From the NCBI GenBank assembly GCA_016219185.1, contig JACRBZ010000036.1:1-48642 (forward strand): a DNA stretch of 48,642 bases, given 5' to 3'. Positions 27,036 through 35,689 of this stretch are shown piece by piece. The notes under the pieces were generated by a model. It was not told the DNA's origin. It ran no database searches and was given only the letters and a program-made list of their open reading frames with translations. The position numbers and the translations under genes were made by a program. The DNA comes from Deltaproteobacteria bacterium (lineage in GTDB: Bacteria > Desulfobacterota > Desulfobacteria > Desulfobacterales > Desulfatirhabdiaceae). Each line of letters opens with the position of its first letter. Position 1 is the stretch's first letter.

Positions 27036-27315
27036 GGAGGTTCCTTCATCCTGGAGTTGATGATCCGATATCGGCGACAATTTTTCGATACTTAATAAAG
27101 TAAAGTATCTAGTTTGTTGTATTTATAACTGTTTTGTGGCCAATACTAAAATTTTGAAAATTTCAGTAACACCTGTCCATAATTGTGTCAAGAACAGTTT
27201 CTCTCCATCCGGCCGCATTTGCCCTGTTTGCCGTTTTTCTCCCTCTTGACAATTTTATACGGACCATGCAATTTAATGAACTCGTAAAACTCAAAATCAG
27301 CAAACAAAGTAGTTT

Positions 27316-29136
27316 ATGCTCACCCAAAACGGAGTCTTGAAAAGCGCGTCGGCTTTTTTTCGCAATCTGCCCATCAACGTCAAATTGATGGTGGGTTATT
27401 CCTCTATTTTTATCATCACCGGTTTGTTCGCCAGCCTGGTCCTTTATTTTTCGGTGCGCGACACCATTGAAACCAACATCGAAAGCGAGCTGAAAAACAC
27501 AACGGTATCCATCCTGAACATGGTCCATGCCGCAGCCCAAAACGCGATTCGGAATTATATGCGGGCCGTGGCGGAAACCAATCTCATTTTGCTTCAGGAT
27601 CTGTATGAAAAACAGCAGCGCGGCGTTCTTTCCGAAGAGCAGGCCCGCGCCAATGCCAAACAGATGATGGCCGGTCAGAAAATCGGTAAAAGCGGATATT
27701 TATACTGTGCCAACAGTCAGGGAGTCGCTGTCGTGCATCCCAATCCGGGAGTGGCCGGCAGAAGTTTTTTGGACCGGGATTTCATCAAGGAACAGATCCG
27801 GCGAAGAGAAGGGTACCTGGAATACGACTGGAAGAATCCGGGTGAAACGGAAGAGCATCCCAAGGCACTGTACATGGTCTATTTTGCGCCCTGGGACTGG
27901 ATCATCTCGGTCTCCGTGTATCGGGATGAGTTTAAGGACCTGGTCAATGTGTCGGATTTCCGGCAGAACATTCTGTCCCTGAAGTTCCGTCAGAACGGCT
28001 ATTCCTTTGTGCTGGACGGCAGTGGAAATGTGATCATTCATCCCAAGCTGAAATCCGGCCAACCCGACGGTTATGATGACGAGGACACCAAAATCATTCG
28101 GGATATCGTCCGGAAGAAAAGCGGCAAACTCACCTATGCATGGAAAAACCCCGATGAAAAACAGCGCCGGGAGAAACTGGTCATCTTTAACCATATCCCG
28201 GAGTTTGACTGGTTTGTGGCATCCTCCTGCTATCTGGAGGAAGTCTACGCGCCTCTGAGCAGCTTGAGAAACATCGTATTTGTCACCATTGCGGGCACGT
28301 TGCTCCTGGCCTTTCCCATCACACTGCTGATCAGTGCCTCCATCACCCGCCCCTTGCGAACCCTCATGGACCGTTTCAGCGCCGGCGCGGCCGGGGATAT
28401 GACCGTGCGCATGGACATGAATACCCGCGACGAAATCGGACATCTGGCCGGGTATTTCAATGAATTCATGGATAAACTGGCGCTTTCCCAAAGTCTGGAG
28501 CAGGAGATCCTGGATATCAGCCAAAGGGAACAGCAAAAAATCGGCCGGGACCTTCACGACGATCTAGGCCCCCATCTCATGGGAGTGGATGTTTTAACCT
28601 GCGTTCTTGAAAAAAAACTGCGCTCAAAACACGCCGCGGAAACCTCGGATGCCGCTAAAATCCGGGAACTGGTGGGCGATGCCATCCATAAATTGCGCAG
28701 ATTGGCCAGAGGGCTCTGTCCCATGGATCTGGGCGATCAGGGGCTGGATGCCTCCCTGGGAGAGCTGGCCGGATATATCGAGGATGTTTTTGGAATTTCC
28801 TGCCGGTTGCAGTGTGATGATCCCGTGAGATTATCCGACCAGACCGTGGCCACGCATATCCATTATATTGCGCATGAAGCCTTGCACAATGCCGTAAAAC
28901 ATGCCGGAGCCAAAAACATCCGGATTTTCCTGTTTTTCCGGGATTCAAATATGATTCTAAAAATCGAAGATGACGGCTGCGGCCTGCCCGCATCCGTCCG
29001 AAACGACGGCATGGGCCTTCGGATCATGAAATACCGGGCCCATCGCATAAATGCCGTGTTGTCCATAAATGGCAGGCCGGGCCGCGGCACGGTGGTAACG
29101 CTTGAAATTGCCGGCCTTCAATCGCAGCGGGGATGA
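27316..29136 (+). CDS. Membrane sensor histidine kinase, double Cache plus HAMP (NarL-type)
   Basis: This 606-aa sensor has helix 1 near residues 23-48. Two Cache repeats follow: GKSGYLYCANSQGVAVVHPN...PWDWIISVSVYRDEF and GYSFVLDGSGNVIIHPK...FDWFVASSCYLEEV. The second helix is near 322-345 and leads into a HAMP linker. The HisKA_3-type dimerisation helix has phosphoacceptor His414 (GRDLHDDLGPHLMG). The ATP-binding domain shows HEALHNAVKHA and DDGCGLP. Cache pairs usually bind small organic acids or amino acids outside the membrane, fitting the surrounding acid-degradation genes. Its last codons overlap the response regulator start by four bases (ATGA), so the two are co-translated. Confidence 0.9.
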   Translation: MLTQNGVLKSASAFFRNLPINVKLMVGYSSIFIITGLFASLVLYFSVRDTIETNIESELKNTTVSILNMVHAAAQNAIRNYMRAVAETNLILLQDLYEKQQRGVLSEEQARANAKQMMAGQKIGKSGYLYCANSQGVAVVHPNPGVAGRSFLDRDFIKEQIRRREGYLEYDWKNPGETEEHPKALYMVYFAPWDWIISVSVYRDEFKDLVNVSDFRQNILSLKFRQNGYSFVLDGSGNVIIHPKLKSGQPDGYDDEDTKIIRDIVRKKSGKLTYAWKNPDEKQRREKLVIFNHIPEFDWFVASSCYLEEVYAPLSSLRNIVFVTIAGTLLLAFPITLLISASITRPLRTLMDRFSAGAAGDMTVRMDMNTRDEIGHLAGYFNEFMDKLALSQSLEQEILDISQREQQKIGRDLHDDLGPHLMGVDVLTCVLEKKLRSKHAAETSDAAKIRELVGDAIHKLRRLARGLCPMDLGDQGLDASLGELAGYIEDVFGISCRLQCDDPVRLSDQTVATHIHYIAHEALHNAVKHAGAKNIRIFLFFRDSNMILKIEDDGCGLPASVRNDGMGLRIMKYRAHRINAVLSINGRPGRGTVVTLEIAGLQSQRG

Positions 29137-29819
29137 CCATGGTCAAAAATGAAAAAAGCAAAATCCTGATTGTGGAAGATCATCCCATATTCAGCATGGG
29201 ACTTCGGGAACTGATCAACCAGGAGGATGACCTGACGGTCTGCGGGCAGGCCGAAAGCGTGCAGGAAGCCAGAAAAATTCTCATGAGCCTGAATCCGGAT
29301 CTGGTCATTGTGGATTTATCCCTTAAAGACAGCAGCGGCTTTGATCTGATCCAGGACATCGGCTCCCGGAGCGGCGGCAGGATACCCGTGCTGGTGCTGT
29401 CCATGCATGATGAATCCCTGCACGCCCAGCGGTGCCTGAAAGCCGGCGCCAGGGGTTACATCATGAAACAGGAAGCGTCGGTATCGGTTGTCAAGGCGAT
29501 CCGCAGGATACTCAAAGGTTATCTATATGTCAGTGAAAAAGTATCCAGCCGGCTCCTGGAGACCGTGGTCAAGCACCCCGATGCCATGCACGAATCTCCC
29601 CTGAATCATCTCACAAACCGGGAACTGGAAATATTTCAGATGATCGGCCGGGGACTTTATCCCGGTGAAATCGCCGACCGGTTGCACCTCAGCACCAAAA
29701 CCGTGGGAACATACCGCGAACGCATCAAGGCCAAGCTCGGTTTTTCTCACGGCATGGATCTGGTGCGTTATGCCGTCATCTGGGTGGAGCAGGGCATCAT
29801 CCCTTCAAAAAAAATATGA
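29133..29819 (+). CDS. LuxR/NarL-family response regulator
   Basis: This 228-aa DNA-binding partner of the preceding kinase has a receiver domain with VEDHP acidic pocket, phospho-acceptor Asp61 in LVIVDLSLKD and the switch Lys in KAGARGYIMK. A LuxR helix-turn-helix follows at about 150-215: LTNRELEIFQMIGRG, then IADRLHLSTKTVGTYRERIKAKL. Placed before an acyl-CoA ligase gene, it may control that gene or the wider cluster. A short palindrome lies just downstream. Confidence 0.92.
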   Translation: MTMVKNEKSKILIVEDHPIFSMGLRELINQEDDLTVCGQAESVQEARKILMSLNPDLVIVDLSLKDSSGFDLIQDIGSRSGGRIPVLVLSMHDESLHAQRCLKAGARGYIMKQEASVSVVKAIRRILKGYLYVSEKVSSRLLETVVKHPDAMHESPLNHLTNRELEIFQMIGRGLYPGEIADRLHLSTKTVGTYRERIKAKLGFSHGMDLVRYAVIWVEQGIIPSKKI

Positions 29820-29841
29820 ATTGAGTAACGCGCTTTCTTGC

Positions 29842-29858
29842 GTAGGTAAAAAACCTAC
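29842..29858. promoter_or_regulatory. Short palindrome GTAGGT-N5-ACCTAC
   Basis: GTAGGTAAAAAACCTAC is a perfect dyad in the 178-bp gap between the response regulator and the ligase gene. It could be an operator for the neighbouring LuxR-type regulator or a weak hairpin. No good promoter hexamers were identified next to it. Confidence 0.35.
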
Positions 29859-29997
29859 ATCCGATATCGTCTTTTCCTTACTCCCCTTTCATCAATCCGC
29901 CGATTAAAAATCCGCAGTTTCTTCTGTATATTATTTATAGAAATAATCAGATCATTGCCAAGAAACCATCAAAACCGACAGGGAAGGAAGGTAGATC

Positions 29998-31656
29998 ATG
30001 CTGCAGGGAACCCGGATCATCGAACGTGCGGACAATGCTTATCCATATCCGCTTTTAATCAAAAGGCTTCTGGACATGCCGTCCGTACGTGCTCTCAATC
30101 AGGAGATTATTTACCGAAACACCCGAAGATTCACTTACGCCCAGTTTTTGGGCCGCGCCAGGCAGCTTGCTTCCGGCTTAAGCCGCATGGGTGTTCGGCC
30201 CGGAGACACCGTGGCATTCATGGACTGGGACTCCTACCGGTATCTGGAGGCATATTTTGCGGTTCCCGGTATCGGGGCCGTGCTCCACACCGTCAATGTG
30301 CGCCTGTCCCCGGACCAGATCCGGTTTACAATGAATCATGCCGAGGATACGGTGGTTTTCGTGCATCAGGATTTTATTCCCATCGTCGAGGCCATTCGGG
30401 AGAAAGTGCCGTCTGTTAAAAAATGGATACTCATTAAAGAACCCGGAGAACCTGAAACTGCCCATACCATGCGTTTTGATGCCGAGTATGAGGAAGTGCT
30501 GGCCCTGGGGAACACGGATTTCGAGTTTCCGGACATGGACGAAAACAGCCAGGCCACCATGTCCTACACCACCGGAACCACGGGAGACCCCAAAGGCGTA
30601 TATTTCAGCCACCGCCAGCTCGTGCTGCACACACTGTCCGTGGGGATGGCCCTTGGCAATATCGATCCGGTGGGAAAGTTCAAGGCCGGCGATGTTTACA
30701 TGCCCATGACACCCATGTTTCATGTGCATGCCTGGGGATTGCCTTACATCGCCACCCTGATGGGGGTCAAGCAGGTGTATCCCGGCCGTTACGAACCCGC
30801 CATGCTCCTCAAGCTGAGGCAAGAGCACAAGGTGACCTTCAGCCACTGCGTGCCAACGATTCTTCAAATGCTGTTAAGCGCTCCCGAGGCCAAAACCACG
30901 GATCTGTCCGGCTGGAAAATGGTCATCGGCGGAGCCGCCTTTACCACCGGCCTTTGCAAGCAGGCCATGGATCTTGGCATGGATGTCTTCACGGGTTACG
31001 GTATGAGCGAAACCTGCCCGATTCTGACCATATCCATTCTGAAACCGGAAATGCTGGAACTGGAAGAATCCGAGCAAGTGGATATCCGCATCAAGACCGG
31101 GATTGCCGTGCCCCTGGTCGAGCTGAAGATCATGGACACCGAATTAAATCCGATTCCGATGGATAACGTCACTTCAGGCGAGATCTGCGTCCGTTCCCCT
31201 TGGTGCACGCAAGGGTATTTCAAGGGGGCGCAACAGGGAAAGGCGCTGTGGCAGGGCGGATACCTGCATACCGGAGATGTGGCAGTCAGGGATGCCAATG
31301 GCTATGTGCGCATCACCGATCGGCTGAAAGACGTTATCAAGACCGGCGGCGAGTGGATCAGCTCCCTTGAGATCGAGAATCTGATCAGCCAGCACCCGGC
31401 TGTCCGCGAAGCTGCCGTGGTCGGTGTGCCGGATGCGAAATGGGGCGAGCGGCCCCTGGCCATGGTGGTTGTTGCCGGTGAAAGCCGCATCGGATCGGAT
31501 GACATCAAAACCTTTCTAATGAAATTTGTCGAAGACGGGGTCATTGAAAAATGGGCACTTCCGGAGCGCATCCTGATCACGGAAACCATTCCCAAGACCA
31601 GCGTCGGCAAAATCGATAAAAAAGTGATTCGCGTGAATGTGCAGAGCAACGGATAA
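29998..31656 (+). CDS. AMP-forming acyl-CoA synthetase (fatty-acid-CoA ligase family)
   Basis: The enzyme activates a carboxylic acid to acyl-CoA with ATP and CoA. At 552 aa it shows the P-loop SYTTGTTGDPKG, the GYGMSET motif, YLHTGDVAV, the hinge RLKDVIKTGGEWIS and the catalytic Lys region PKTSVGKIDKK. GGAAGGAAGG precedes the ATG. It is closest in style to medium/long-chain and DmdB-like ligases, but substrate cannot be assigned. Its stop codon abuts the stop of the convergent regulator gene with no spacer. Confidence 0.9.
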   Translation: MLQGTRIIERADNAYPYPLLIKRLLDMPSVRALNQEIIYRNTRRFTYAQFLGRARQLASGLSRMGVRPGDTVAFMDWDSYRYLEAYFAVPGIGAVLHTVNVRLSPDQIRFTMNHAEDTVVFVHQDFIPIVEAIREKVPSVKKWILIKEPGEPETAHTMRFDAEYEEVLALGNTDFEFPDMDENSQATMSYTTGTTGDPKGVYFSHRQLVLHTLSVGMALGNIDPVGKFKAGDVYMPMTPMFHVHAWGLPYIATLMGVKQVYPGRYEPAMLLKLRQEHKVTFSHCVPTILQMLLSAPEAKTTDLSGWKMVIGGAAFTTGLCKQAMDLGMDVFTGYGMSETCPILTISILKPEMLELEESEQVDIRIKTGIAVPLVELKIMDTELNPIPMDNVTSGEICVRSPWCTQGYFKGAQQGKALWQGGYLHTGDVAVRDANGYVRITDRLKDVIKTGGEWISSLEIENLISQHPAVREAAVVGVPDAKWGERPLAMVVVAGESRIGSDDIKTFLMKFVEDGVIEKWALPERILITETIPKTSVGKIDKKVIRVNVQSNG

Positions 31657-33222
31657 TCACCCGGCCGGGGATTGCCGGCCTGCAGTCTTTCGGCCAAAGG
31701 GAATCCCCAGCTTTCGCATCCGTTTACGAAGCGTGGACGGATGCAAGTTCAAATGTCTGGCAGCCCCTTTTTCCCCTTCCACGCGGCCCTTGCACATGTC
31801 CAGGATCCGGCGGATGTGATGGCTCGTCATCGCGTTCAGATCCAGGTTTTCCGGAACCGGCGCCGATAAGGGAAACGCCGGGTTTCCGGGGAGTTTGTCG
31901 GTTTTGGGCGCGATATCGTCAAAGATCAGCGGCTCTCCCCGGCTGAGAATCAGGGCCCGTTCCACCGCGTTTTCCAGCTCGCGGACATTGCCCGGCCAGT
32001 GGTATGCCGTCAGGCGCTCCAGGGCGCCGAATGCCAGCTCCGGGGCCGGGCTTCGCTTCATTTCCCGGGCTTTTTTCTGGATGAAGTGCTGAACCAGGGC
32101 CGGCAGATCCATCATCCGGCTGCGAAGGGGAGGGATGAATATCGGGAAAACCCGAAGGCGGAAATAGAGATCTTCCCGAAAAGCGCCGGTATTCAGCATG
32201 GTCTCCAGATTCCGGTGGGTGGCGGCAATGATGCGGATATCCACGGCAATGGGGCCGGAGCCGCCGACACGCTCGATCTCTTTTTCCTGGAGCACGCGAA
32301 GCAGCCGGACCTGGGCGTCCAGGGACAGTTCCCCGATTTCATCCAGAAACAAGGTGCCGGTGTGGGCCCGTTCGATCCTTCCTCTTTTCTGGGAAAGGGC
32401 TCCGGTAAAGGCGCCTTTTTCGTGTCCGAACAGTTCGCTGTCCATCAGGGTGGGCGGAATGGCGCCGCAATTGACTTTGATAAACGGGGCCTGTCTGCGA
32501 AACGATGTTTTGTGAATGGCATTGGCGATGACTTCCTTGCCGGACCCGGTTTCGCCCAGCAGCAGCACCGGGCTGTCGAGCGGCGCCACCTGCCGGACCA
32601 GATCCATGACGGGTTTCAGCCCGGAATCCGCGCCGATAACGTCTTCGCCGACCATCCGCCGCAGTTCATCCTGTAAATACCGGTTGTCGTCCGCCAGAAG
32701 GTCCCTCAGCTTTTGCAGTTCCCGGTACCGCAGGCTGTTGGTCAGGGCCATGGCAAAAGGTTCATTGATGATGCCGATGAGCTTTAAATGCGCTTCCGTG
32801 AAAGGAATGCGGCCGTTTCCGAAAATGGCCAGAACCCCCAGAAGCTTTCTTTCCAGAACCAGGTCGGAAACCACGGCAGGAAGATCCAAAGCATTGAATT
32901 TTTCAGCCACTGGGCTGCACACCGGATCATCACCGAGTCTGGGGATGATCCGGACCCGGATCAGCCCCTGTTTTTCAATGTTCCTTCGCGTCTCATCCGA
33001 GAGCTGGGATTTCAGGGACATGGCCCGGAACCCTTCGAAAGTGGCATTGGCCACGGTCTCCACAACGCCCACATCGCGATGATAAATGTGAAGGCTCATT
33101 TGGCCGGCGGGCAGAAAATCCCGGATGTAGAGCAGGCATTGCCACAGGGCTTTTTCTATTTCCAGGCTCCCGCAGATCCGGAGCGTGACCTGCCGGAAAA
33201 AATCCTTTTCATCGATGTTCAT
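31657..33222 (-). CDS. GAF-domain sigma-54 activator, Fis-type
   Basis: This 521-aa enhancer-binding protein starts at ATG 33222 with GGGGA upstream; the frame is open further but lacks a better start. An N-terminal GAF-like sensor (about 1-170) is followed by the AAA+ sigma-54 domain with GETGSGKE near 223, GAFTGA near 269 and GTLFLDEIGEL. A Fis-type helix-turn-helix ends the chain (GEKGAARHLNLHPSTLRKRM). It is divergent from the acyl-CoA dehydrogenase at 33595. A palindrome in its own upstream region and a near-consensus sigma-54 promoter facing the dehydrogenase make it the probable activator of that cluster. Confidence 0.9.
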   Translation of the reverse strand: MNIDEKDFFRQVTLRICGSLEIEKALWQCLLYIRDFLPAGQMSLHIYHRDVGVVETVANATFEGFRAMSLKSQLSDETRRNIEKQGLIRVRIIPRLGDDPVCSPVAEKFNALDLPAVVSDLVLERKLLGVLAIFGNGRIPFTEAHLKLIGIINEPFAMALTNSLRYRELQKLRDLLADDNRYLQDELRRMVGEDVIGADSGLKPVMDLVRQVAPLDSPVLLLGETGSGKEVIANAIHKTSFRRQAPFIKVNCGAIPPTLMDSELFGHEKGAFTGALSQKRGRIERAHTGTLFLDEIGELSLDAQVRLLRVLQEKEIERVGGSGPIAVDIRIIAATHRNLETMLNTGAFREDLYFRLRVFPIFIPPLRSRMMDLPALVQHFIQKKAREMKRSPAPELAFGALERLTAYHWPGNVRELENAVERALILSRGEPLIFDDIAPKTDKLPGNPAFPLSAPVPENLDLNAMTSHHIRRILDMCKGRVEGEKGAARHLNLHPSTLRKRMRKLGIPFGRKTAGRQSPAG

Positions 33223-33327
33223 GGTTTCCCCGGTTGTGTGATGGCATTTACGACAGTTATTTTTGAAGCGATGTTCAGTCTTAAAAATCATTACCATGGA
33301 ACAGTTATAAGGCAAAACCGGCAAATA

Positions 33328-33345
33328 GTACAGATATAACTGTAC
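33328..33345. promoter_or_regulatory. Palindromic UAS for the divergent sigma-54 activator
   Basis: GTACAGATATAACTGTAC is a near-perfect 18-bp dyad, about 60 bp upstream of the sigma-54 promoter and inside the regulator's upstream region. Related half-sites (CAGTTATA) recur at about 33302 and 33530. Binding could serve both activation and autoregulation. Confidence 0.6.
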
Positions 33346-33405
33346 CTGGGGATCGATATTTCCTGGTAATATCTTATCTGTTTGAATTACCATATAAAAT
33401 TGAAT

Positions 33406-33421
33406 TGGCACGACTTGTGCT
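33406..33421 (+). promoter_or_regulatory. Sigma-54 promoter of the second acyl-CoA cluster
   Basis: TGGCACGACTTGTGCT has a full consensus -24 element (TGGCACG) and a GC at exact ten-base spacing from GG. It lies about 175 bp before the acyl-CoA dehydrogenase start. Confidence 0.75.
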
Positions 33422-33594
33422 GGTAAATACGACGCCGTCCGGCGGCCTCATCCTGAAAGAAGCCGCCGGATTGAACCTTGCCCCTTATAATTCTCCTTTG
33501 TTAAAGGGAGAAATTGTGTTATAACTAGCAGTTATATGACTGAAATTATGTTTGAGGCCGAAAAAATCTGAAAATAAATTAAGGAGACACGATT

Positions 33595-35409
33595 ATGGCA
33601 CAGGTGATCACGGACAAAAGAGATGTGGAGTTTGTCCTTCACGAACAGCTCGAAATTGAAAAACTGGCAAAACACGAACGCTTTGCCGAGTTTACTAAAA
33701 AAACAGTGGACCTGATCCTTTCCGAAGCGCGCAATCTGGCTGTCAAAGAAATGCTGCCCGTCCTGAAAATCGCCGATGAGGAAGGCTGTAAATTTGAAAA
33801 CGGCGCGGTCAAGGCTCCGGAACCTTTTCACAGAATCTATGAGCTTTTCAAGGAAGGTGAATGGATCGCCTTGACCGATGATCCCGAACTGGGCGGGCAG
33901 GGCATGCCGGCGGCCCTTGCCCAGGCGGTGAAGAATTATTTTTACGGGGCCAATTTTCCGTTTACCCTGACCATTCTGCTGTCTCACGGGGCCGGCAAAC
34001 TGGTGGAAAGATTCGGCACGGAAAAACAGAAAAACCTGTTTCTGAAAAAAATGTACAACGGCGAATGGTCGGGAACCATGCTCCTGACCGAACCCCAGGC
34101 CGGCTCGGATGTGGGCGCTTTGACGACAACCGCCGTGAAAAACGCGGACGGCACGTATTCCCTTAGCGGAAACAAGATATTCATCTCCAGCGGAGAGCAT
34201 GACCTGGTGGAAAACATCATCCATCCGGTCCTGGCCCGGATTGAGGGCGCGCCGGCCGGAACCTCGGGCATATCCTTGTTTCTGGCCCCGAAATATTGGG
34301 TCAACGACGACGGCAGCCTCGGAGAATTCAACGACGTCGTCTGCACCGGCATTGAAGAAAAAATGGGCATCCACGGAAGCCCCACCTGCTCCCTGACCCT
34401 GGGCGGGAAGGGTCAGTGCCGGGGAACCCTGCTGGGTGAAGAAAACAAGGGCATGCGGGCCATGTTCGTCATGATGAACGAAGCCCGTCTGGATGTGGGG
34501 ATGCAGGCCCTGGGATGCGCATCCGCATCCCTCCAGAATGCGCTGAACTACGCCAGGGAACGGGTCCAGGGCAGGCATCTTACGGCCGGCGGAAAGGACG
34601 CTCCCCCGGTTCCCATCATTCAACACCCGGATGTGCGCCGGATGCTGCTGAGCATGAAAGCCTATGTGGAAGGAAGCCGGAGCATCATCTATTTCATCGG
34701 CTTTTGCGAGGATATGATCCATGTCAGCAAGGATGCGGCGGAAAAAGCCAAATATCAGGGACTCATCGATCTCTTGATTCCCATTGCCAAGGGCTATGTC
34801 TCGGACAGGGCCTTTGAAGTATGCAGCCAGGGAGTTCAGATTTTCGGCGGATACGGCTATACCAAGGAATATCCCCAGGAACAGCTTCTGCGGGATTGCA
34901 AGATCACCCATATCTACGAAGGCACAAACGGCATTCAGGCCATGGACCTGTTGGGAAGAAAACTGGGGCTCAACAAGGGGCAGCCTTTCAAGGATCTGCT
35001 GGTGGAAATCCGGAAAACCATTGAAGCCGCCAAAAATCTGAGCGGCCTTGAAGATCTGGCCGAAAAGGCGGAGGCGATTTCGGTGGAACTGGAAAAGGCC
35101 GCCGGCTTCATCGGCAGGATGGCCGCGTCCGACAAAACCACGACCGCTTTCTCCCATGCCTATTCTTTCATGGATGTCACGGGCGATACGGTTACGGCAT
35201 GGATGCTGCTCTGGCGGGCGGTTGTGGCCGCCAAAAAACTGCAGGCAGGCGCCAAGGGCAAGGATGTGGTATTTTACGAAGGACAGATCGCAACCGCGCG
35301 GTTCTTTATCAATACGGTTCTGCCGGTGACCTTCGGAAAAATTAATGTGATCTTCACCCTGGACAGCACGGCTGCGGAACTTTCCGAAGATGCCTTCGGG
35401 GGCAAATAA
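33595..35409 (+). CDS. Large acyl-CoA dehydrogenase (DmdC-like family), second copy
   Basis: This 604-aa FAD acyl-CoA dehydrogenase is of the same long subfamily as the one at 8861-10648, but clearly diverged. Motifs are MLLTEPQAGSDVGALTTTA, GNKIFISSGEHD, GIEEKMGIHGSPT, an Arg-rich substrate helix (YARERVQGRH) and catalytic Glu442 in IYEGTNGIQAMD. A C-terminal helical domain follows from about residue 470. AAGGAG lies nine bases before the ATG. It is driven by its own sigma-54 promoter, so the two paralogues probably serve different substrates or growth conditions. Confidence 0.92.
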   Translation: MAQVITDKRDVEFVLHEQLEIEKLAKHERFAEFTKKTVDLILSEARNLAVKEMLPVLKIADEEGCKFENGAVKAPEPFHRIYELFKEGEWIALTDDPELGGQGMPAALAQAVKNYFYGANFPFTLTILLSHGAGKLVERFGTEKQKNLFLKKMYNGEWSGTMLLTEPQAGSDVGALTTTAVKNADGTYSLSGNKIFISSGEHDLVENIIHPVLARIEGAPAGTSGISLFLAPKYWVNDDGSLGEFNDVVCTGIEEKMGIHGSPTCSLTLGGKGQCRGTLLGEENKGMRAMFVMMNEARLDVGMQALGCASASLQNALNYARERVQGRHLTAGGKDAPPVPIIQHPDVRRMLLSMKAYVEGSRSIIYFIGFCEDMIHVSKDAAEKAKYQGLIDLLIPIAKGYVSDRAFEVCSQGVQIFGGYGYTKEYPQEQLLRDCKITHIYEGTNGIQAMDLLGRKLGLNKGQPFKDLLVEIRKTIEAAKNLSGLEDLAEKAEAISVELEKAAGFIGRMAASDKTTTAFSHAYSFMDVTGDTVTAWMLLWRAVVAAKKLQAGAKGKDVVFYEGQIATARFFINTVLPVTFGKINVIFTLDSTAAELSEDAFGGK

Positions 35410-35413
35410 ACAT

Positions 35414-35576
35414 CTTCCCCCCTTTGTAGAAGGACACAACTAAATACCTTCCCCCTTTTTGGAAAAGGTCACAGCCAGACACCTTCCCCCTTTGGAAAAG
35501 GGGGATCGAGGGGGATTTTTCGCTGGATCGTCGCTTGAAATCCCCCCTGGCCCCCCTTTTTCAAAGGGGGGAATAA
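35414..35576. repeat. G/C-rich dispersed palindromic repeats (CCCCCTTT..AAAGGGGG)
   Basis: Several copies of a CTTCCCCCTTT/AAAGGGGGATCGAGGGGGATTT unit are arranged in opposite directions, including a large inverted pair. Similar units appear at 36976-37014 and 38803-38849, always between genes. This is a REP/MITE-like family that could form strong mRNA hairpins. Confidence 0.7.
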
Positions 35577-35642
35577 AGCAGTCATTTTGAAATTAAAATT
35601 TTGAATTATTTTTTGAAATTCGTAATTCGTATTTTGAATTTT

Positions 35643-35668
35643 GCCCGAACGGCCTTTTCCGTTCAGGC
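35643..35668 (+). promoter_or_regulatory. Hairpin in the thiolase leader
   Basis: GCCCGAACGG and CCGTTCAGGC form a 26-base stem-loop with a CCTTTT-type loop and one internal mismatch, ending 22 bases before the thiolase ATG and just upstream of its AAGGAGAAGG site. No T-run follows, so a leader structure or processing stem is more likely than a terminator. Confidence 0.35.
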
Positions 35669-35689
35669 ACCCTATAAGGAGAAGGACGT

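Noticed and set aside
8861..35409. Naming the two large dehydrogenases dmdC and the ligases dmdB as a DMSP pathway
   Set aside because: The subfamily resemblance is real, but DmdA and DmdD partners are not visible, and these families act on many acyl-CoAs.
33532..35439. 635-codon minus-strand frame opposite the second acyl-CoA dehydrogenase
   Set aside because: It is the exact antisense of a clear enzyme gene, without ribosome site or recognisable domains.
35414..35576. CRISPR-like repeat array
   Set aside because: Units are irregularly spaced, palindromic and in both orientations, without unique spacers of constant length or cas genes.
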